A stretch of 64,000 bases of DNA from Portulaca oleracea. Its lineage: Eukaryota; Streptophyta; Magnoliopsida; Caryophyllales; Portulacaceae. This document shows positions 58,401 to 64,000 of the stretch, piece by piece. The first letter of the stretch is position 1. Each line of letters opens with the position of its first letter. The translations under genes were made by a program, and so were the position numbers. The stretch is taken from positions 21,135,001-21,199,000 of the forward strand of contig CM055883.1 in NCBI GenBank assembly GCA_029582165.1. The letters run 5' to 3'. The notes under the pieces are model-generated. The model searched no databases. It was not told where the DNA came from and saw only the letters and a program-made list of their open reading frames with translations.

Positions 58401-60759
58401 TATTACGGTTGGTGACAAGATTCATTTGATTGTTATTGAAAAATGTGAATTCCTTTCCAATTAGGTGCATATTCTGATACTTTTTGGTGTAATGTCTTGC
58501 ATTTGGATGTCGCCCAAATAAAGGTCATCGTTGGATATATGACAAAAGTACCACCAACTTCGGCCAGGAAAACACCTGTGTTAATCACAAGGGCATGAAG
58601 ATTAGGTTGCCTCTTGCTTGTCCTATTAATCATAGTAAGCCTAAGGTCCATAAATCTAAACCAACTCCACCCTCAGACCAACCAAAGGTATTGCATTTTC
58701 TAACTACCCATGAATGTGAAATTGAAAGTCAACGTTTTGATATGTTGCTTGGTGTTGTGGCCAAAGCTACACCTATGTTGTGAGGTTTTCTGCTGAATTA
58801 AGTAAACTTCTTAATGAGTTTCACAATGTTTTCCTTGATGATATGCCTGCAGAATTACCCCCTTTACAGGACATCCAACATACTATAGACTTGTCCTAGG
58901 ATCTTCTTTTCGCCCAACTTACCCCACTATAGGATGAATCCTAGTAAATGTGAGGAGTTAAATAGACAAGTCGAGAGTTTGTTACAAAGGGGTTTCATTC
59001 AACATAGTCCTAGTCCTTGTGTTGTTCATGCCCTTTTGACCTCCAAGAAAGATGGCTCTTGGAGGATGTGCATTGATAGTAGATCTATTAATAAGATCAC
59101 AGTGAAGTATAGGTGTCTCAAACCTCGACTTGATGATATGTTAGACCAAATATCAGGATCCAAGTGGTTCTGTAAAATTAACATAATAGGAGGATACCAT
59201 CGGTTGAGAATCCGCCCTGCTAATGAATGGAAAATCGCTTTTCAAACTCCTAAATGGTTGTTTGAATGGTTAGTTATGCCCTTTGGTTTGACCAACGCAG
59301 CACATTTGTGAGGGATATGACTCATTCTTCGCCCTTTCCTTGGGAACTTTTTAGCATACTTTGGTGACATTCTTAATACAACCCTTTCCTAGAAGTCCAC
59401 ATTTGCAACACTGGAGGGCTCCTATCACTGCGTGCTTAAAGAAAGGTGAATTTAGGTGGACTCAATCTGTGAGTTTAGATTTCTTTAAAGTGTTTGAAGT
59501 TGCTTGTGATGCCTCTGGGGTTGGCATCGGAGGAGTTTTCAATTAGGATGAACATACCTTAACATACTTTCGTAAAAAATATATAATGATTCTAGGAGAA
59601 CTAAGTACAAAACTTATAAGAAAGAACTAAGTACACAACTTATAACAATAGCTGTTGGATGAGTATCTACAAGAAAACTCTCCGGAAGTGAGGTTTTTCC
59701 AAGCTAGTTGAAAACTTATTTTAGGAAAAAGGTTCAGGAAGAATAATTATTAGATATTTCATATGTTTTAGTTTTTTATTCTTGTTAGGAATATTATAGT
59801 TTCCTAGTTTTGATTAGGAATGTTATTCTAGTTTCCTATTTCTATTAGGATCATTAGGAAAGTTGTTTACGTATGAATAAGGGCTTTGCTGACCTTTATG
59901 GGAGGAACTACATTGAATATTGAATATTATTACTGATTATGCACATGGATGCTAATCTTTCCCTGAATCCAACATGGTGATGCTGAATTGTTTTCTTTAG
60001 TTCTCTATTAGGACCTAAAGAGAAGTACCTTATTGTATGCTCTTTGCTATGAAATTGCATTAATGAGACTAGAGAATGGCCCAACAAGTTAGGGAGATGG
60101 AAAGAGACCTTAGAGGCCAATTGTTTCAAGCTTAGCACACTGAATACTTGAAATGGAAGTGTAGTGATTCCGGTGACCCTAGGGAAGTAGAATTACCGTT
60201 AGTGACGTACTGATTAACAAAAGTGGATAAGTTCTTGTACTTACTGGATAAATCCAAGAAAAGGAGGACAATAATGAAGACATTAGCAATCGAATAGACG
60301 TATCATGAAACAAGAAATTGCAAGTGTTTTGGGTGTATTGTATGATAAGAAGATGACAGTTGGAGTGAAAGGAAGAGTTTACCGAATGGTCGTTGGAGCA
60401 TTGTTGTTATATAGGATGAAGTGTTGGGCAATCAAGAAACCTAGGTTCAAGGACTCATGGTTATAGCGACTAGGATGATAGGTGAATGTGTAGACATTAG
60501 AGACGAAGTATGGGTTCCTGGTGGCCCCATTGAGGACAAGATGAGAGTGGCAATGTTGCCAGAGGTGGAAGAAATAACTGTCCCCCTTGCCCTTTCCCCT
60601 ATCCTCTTGTATTCTTAGATTAAGAAGCTCAAGGCATAAAAAGGTGTAAAGGGGTACCGAAGCCTAGTTGCGGGTTCTAGGGCAAAGGCGCGCGTCTTTT
60701 GGACGTGAGGCACGCTTCATATGTACACACACACACAGACGTGTGTGTGAGTGTGTGCT

Positions 60760-60795
<36 letters not shown>

Positions 60796-61319
60796 ATAAT
60801 TGGATTCTAATAATCCCTACTTTCACCAATTGGACAATGGTGAACCGTACTTTTACTTTGTATTCTGGTGGTCCAAAAAAAATATAAATTGGATTGTAGT
60901 GGGATATTTTCGAGGGAATCATAGATTTTGTGTTGCATTTGATTCAAAACTTAGTATAACACTTTACAATGATTTTTAATGAATTTACAGCGTTTTTCGC
61001 AATTTTTTTTCATGTTTTTACTATTTTTTACGATTTTTTCACTTTTATTATTTTTAAAAAATCATAATAATTATTCGGAGTCTCTAAAAAATTATTTAAA
61101 AAATGTTTTAGAAACTACAATTTATTAACTTTCTAGGGGCAGGAACGAAAAACACAAAAACATTATAGTGTATGAATGAAAAAAATAAGAAGATTGTGGA
61201 GGTGGATTCGGTACCACTACAATCCAATTTTTTTTTTTTTTTACCACCAGAATACAAAGTGAAAGTACGGTCCACCATTGTCCAATTGATGAAAGTAGGG
61301 ATTATTAGAATCCAATTAT

Positions 61320-61364
<45 letters not shown>

Positions 61365-62590
61365 TTTGCATGAAAATTGTTTCCACATTAATGCACCAGA
61401 GAAGAATAGTTGTGAATGTTTCTGGAGGGATGTTTAGCCAGTGGAGGATCTTGACCTTCTGATTAAGGGTGTCCAATACACTAATATTTTATATAATAAA
61501 CATAAAATCGATAATTTTTATTTCAAATTATACTTAATTTTTTTGGGTTAACGGTGGCCGTGGCCACCGTCGGCGAGGCCCCAGGTCCGCCCATGTGTTT
61601 AGCATTAAGGGGCTTGAATTAGAAGGAAATGTAACAAAAAATACCTTTTTTTATATTTTTTTGCTGGGATCCTAAAGGCTCAAAATGGTGCATAAAAGGC
61701 GTGCGCGATTTGGACGGGCCTCACCTAAGCGGGGTGCCTTTTTAAATGAAACCTATATTATTGGTCATTCTCCCAGACATCTGTCTTAAACAGTTTCACT
61801 TTAGTCTGAATGATGATCATTTGATCTTGTTCTCATATAGGACTACTCAATTGTGGCAAACCTTTGTGGTGAGACTCCATTTCATGTCTTTGGATGTGAT
61901 CCAGCAATTGTGTTTTAGTGGGTGGCAGCCATTGTTTCTGTGTTCTATTTAACGTTAATATATGTACTGATGGATATGGTGTTGGTGTTTGAAGGTCTTG
62001 CCTCATGTGCCTCTCTGAAGGAGCTATACCTAGCTGGGAACAAGATCAGTGAGGTTGAAGGTCTTCACCGTTTGCTGAAACTGACTGTTCTTGATTTGCG
62101 CTTCAACAAGGTTGCTACTTGCAAAGGTTTGGGTCAACTCGCTGCCAACTACAACTCGCTGCAAGCAATTAGCCTCGAAGGCAACCCAGCCCAGAAGAAC
62201 GTGGGGGACGAGCCCCTCAAGAAATACTTGCAGAGTCTTCTTCCTCACCTGGCTTACTACAATCGGCAGCAAATAAAGTCAAGCACCCTGAAAGATTCCT
62301 CAGACCGCTCAGTTCGACTTGGTATCTCTGCTCAAAAGCCTTGTTCTTCTTCTGCATCTTCTTCAAGACGTGGGAGTGCTGTAAAGCGATCATCAAGTTC
62401 AAATGGACCAAAGGGTCTAGGACTAGAGCCACCCAAGCAATCTAAAGGGAGGCATGGACTGCTCCCACCCAGTGGGACCAAGACGAGCCACCACCGTCAT
62501 CAGCTTGAGATGAGCAACAAACTCCAGAGCTTGAGATTGGGTCCCTCCATCCACAAAAGCCACAGCATGGGCACTCTTTCGGGACTCTAA
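55484..62590 (+). CDS. Plant leucine-rich-repeat protein (annotated elsewhere as outer arm dynein light chain 1-like)
   Basis: Coding exons are 55484-55534, 56012-57257, 57397-57543 and 61995-62590. All have GT-AG introns and the phases join exactly, giving 679 residues. The protein starts [17 protein letters not shown]. Residues 18-380 are Ser-rich and acidic with no named domain. Near residue 384 lies [20 protein letters not shown]. From about 415 to 560 are SDS22-type LRRs: [59 protein letters not shown] and [11 protein letters not shown], capped by [11 protein letters not shown]. The C-terminus is basic and Ser-rich, ending SMGTLSGL. I recognise the plant family from these motifs. Land plants lacking motile cilia keep it, so the dynein label is historical and function is unclear. 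It looks intact. Confidence 0.9.
55556..55911. repeat. Possible MITE in the first coding intron
   Basis: TTCCATTTGATTCTTGGAAA at the left and a degenerate reverse complement near 55880-55911 (AAAATGAAACGGAGCG) could be terminal inverted repeats. The match is partial and no target duplication was confirmed. Confidence 0.3.
58435..59600 (+). pseudogene. Element G: decayed chromovirus fragment
   Basis: The fragment reads protease remains ([31 protein letters not shown]), then [63 protein letters not shown] and [15 protein letters not shown]. Next it shows YFGDIL where FDD would be and an RNase H start, [16 protein letters not shown]. The order matches element E. Stops and frameshifts are many. 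The catalytic DD is changed and no LTR is visible. Confidence 0.8.
60150..60560 (+). pseudogene. LINE-type reverse transcriptase C-terminal fragment
   Basis: Frames read [21 protein letters not shown], then [21 protein letters not shown] and [12 protein letters not shown], followed by [14 protein letters not shown] text and GPIEDKMR. This corresponds to the region after the RT domain in plant LINE-type elements. It is short and broken by stops, with no poly-A tail seen. Confidence 0.6.
60794..61321. mobile_element. MITE with about 108-bp terminal inverted repeats in a TA repeat
   Basis: The left arm (60794-60902) begins GGATAATTGGATTC and the right arm (61214-61321) is its reverse complement with few changes. 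The element sits between TA runs (60762-60793 and 61322-61361), so the target duplication cannot be read. There is no ORF. Its ends share AATTGGATTCTAATAAT with the foldback element at 44726-46261. Confidence 0.8.
61440..61596. repeat. Possible hAT-type MITE remnant
   Basis: CAGTGGAGGATC at the left and GGTCCGCCCATG at the right resemble the CAGTGGCGGATC and GATCCGCCACTG ends of a common plant non-autonomous hAT group. Both ends are degenerate and no 8-bp duplication was established. Confidence 0.4.
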
Positions 62591-62870
62591 ACAGTCAGTC
62601 AATGTTTTGCTCATCTCCAATCTACAGATAAGTTTAAGTGAGGTCTTCTACTGTGGAGTTTGTATTGATTTCGTGTTTTCTGTTGGGGAACTTCCAACTG
62701 ATTATGCTGATTTGCGGTTTATTTTCATGAAAAAAATAAAACTGTCTATGGAGTTTGTATTGGTTTCATCTTTTCAGTTGGGGAACTTGCAACTGGTTAT
62801 TCTAATTTACGGTTTATTTCCTGAAGTGGGAACTGTACTTTTAAGTTGAGAAATAAGTCGCTGCTTGGTC
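62591..62870 (+). other. 3'UTR of the LRR gene
   Basis: An AATAAA at 62735-62740 is a plausible poly-A signal. The region contains a tandem duplication with a 95-bp step (62652-62746 and 62747-62822), copies roughly 80% alike. Confidence 0.55.
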
Positions 62871-64000
62871 ATAATTTGACGCTTTGTTGTCAAGACTCGA
62901 GATTTGATAATCTTGATATGTTTGGTAAAACTAAATGAGATTTCTGGAGAAAGTTTGAGTATTTTGGGATTTGCTTCTTTTCCTTTCCTCTTTTTCTAAA
63001 TTTAATCAACTTCAATGAAAATAATGTGATTAGTATGTATGTTTCAGTGCTACTTGTATTGTTGATGGCAGCAGGTATGATAATTAAGCAAACCCGAATC
63101 CAATTACCCATTTTAAGACCGTTATTAACAGATGATGTCTGATCTCTGAGAGATTTAGGCAGTTTGCGGCGAGCTTGAGACAATAATTCTGTTCAAGGAC
63201 GGAGATTCACCTCGATCTATTTAATTGGAATACTGAGTCTGAGGTGTGCCACAACAAATCTTTTTGATAGCATTTGTGTTTTCCATTGTTTACTTTAGTG
63301 TTAGCTGAAAAAACCATTGTCAGAGCCACGTACCTTAGCATAATACAGTTATCTAAAATCATCACCCACAACGGACTATCTATGTTGTTAAAACTGGATC
63401 GGGCCCGGTTCGACCATGAACCGGATAGGCAACTTGCCCGGCTCTAGGATTAATAGGCTTCACAGGTTCAACCGCCAATAAAAGTGAAAACCCGTGTGAC
63501 CTGGATGAACCGGGCGGTTCACGGTCATACCGGCTTTTCACTGTTTTGTTGTGAAAACCTCGATTTTCGCCCACAAAATGCTAGCGTTTCTGCTCTTTTT
63601 GCTTAATTGGTTGTTGTAGCTCTCCTCTATCAATTGCATGCTGCATGTTGTTCCATCTCTTCCTTCGCCAGTGCCAGCAACCACCAACTAACTACGACCA
63701 CTTTTTCAACTTTTCACTTCTCTTTTCATAATTTTCATCTCACATTATTGTTCGAATAATCACATAAGAGAAGAAAGAAACGCCTGCTCCGAGCCTTGTA
63801 ATGGATATAGGATGAAGGTTGTGGACAACTCATATTCACATCTACATGTTGAAGCTCGTAGCAGGGAGAAGAAGACAAGCCAAAAGTCATTGTTTCTTTG
63901 TTGCTACTATGGTTGTAACTGAACTGAGTCAGCTTGCAAGCCGCTCGGGTTCGATTTGACCAAAGCTTGGCTCGGGTTCGACTCAGTTAGGCTCGCTTAA
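62871..64000. other. Intergenic DNA with dispersed repeats
   Basis: At 63385-63550 a GGCCCGGTTCGACC-type segment with CCGGTT words resembles a common dispersed plant repeat with degenerate inverted ends. At 63920-64000 GCTCGGGTTCGA-type words mark another. No gene is seen. Confidence 0.4.

Larger units (their letters stand above)
57544..61994 (+). other. Last intron of the LRR gene
   Basis: This 4.45-kb intron runs from ATG/GTAAGG to GAAG/GTCTTG. It carries AT-rich sequence (57660-58430), a gypsy fragment, a LINE fragment, two terminal-inverted-repeat elements and TA repeats. None seems to disturb the splice sites. Confidence 0.85.

Noticed and set aside
60721..61361. GT/AT repeats as a possible CRISPR-like or tandem-gene array
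   Set aside because: They are plain dinucleotide microsatellites bordering a MITE.
1..64000. tRNA, rRNA or other structured RNA genes
   Set aside because: I saw no cloverleaf-type or rRNA-type sequence. The tRNA-like words found are retroelement primer binding sites.

Overview
The window looks like repeat-dense nuclear DNA of a dicot-type flowering plant. It holds one recognisable host gene, a plant leucine-rich-repeat (LRR) protein, and layers of Ty3/gypsy LTR retrotransposons of the Athila, Tat and chromovirus lineages. GT-AG introns, CT-rich leaders, AT-rich intergenic DNA and MITEs support this. I see no rRNA or tRNA genes, no CRISPR array and no bacterial-type operons.

Layout. 1-7511: element A, a short Athila-like non-autonomous element (two LTRs, gag, no pol) preceded by the internal end of another copy. 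7512-9840: two plus-strand broken ORFs, the second a DUF7745/plant-mobile-domain-like pseudogene with its own promoter-like region. 9848-11589: a possible LTR. 11590-21527: element B, a decayed Tat-lineage element on the minus strand, inserted in the LTR of element C. 21528-28330: element C, Athila-like, minus strand, with gag remnants and a third-position ORF behind a promoter-like module. 28504-36842: element D, a minus-strand Tekay-type chromovirus in an internal-LTR-internal tandem form, with an unidentified ORF (ORFx) between PBS and gag. 36843-42924: element E, a plus-strand chromovirus with full gag-pol, five stops, one frameshift and a truncated 5' LTR. 44726-46261: a Mutator-like foldback element holding a host-like exon. 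46490-62870: the LRR gene, with its 5'UTR intron carrying antisense element F (47610-51808, 5-bp target duplication) and its last intron carrying gypsy, LINE and MITE debris. 62870-64000: intergenic repeats.

How it fits together. Only the LRR gene appears intact (679 codons, four coding exons). All the retroelements are broken or lack pol, so any movement would need proteins from elsewhere. The most unusual signal is a repeated promoter design: short GC-rich palindromes sit just upstream of TATA-like boxes in elements of unrelated lineages (A, B, F), in the internal module of C and upstream of the DUF7745-like ORF. A and F share nearly the same 14-mer, GTMGCGNNCGCTAC. The second is ORFx, placed between PBS and gag in element D.
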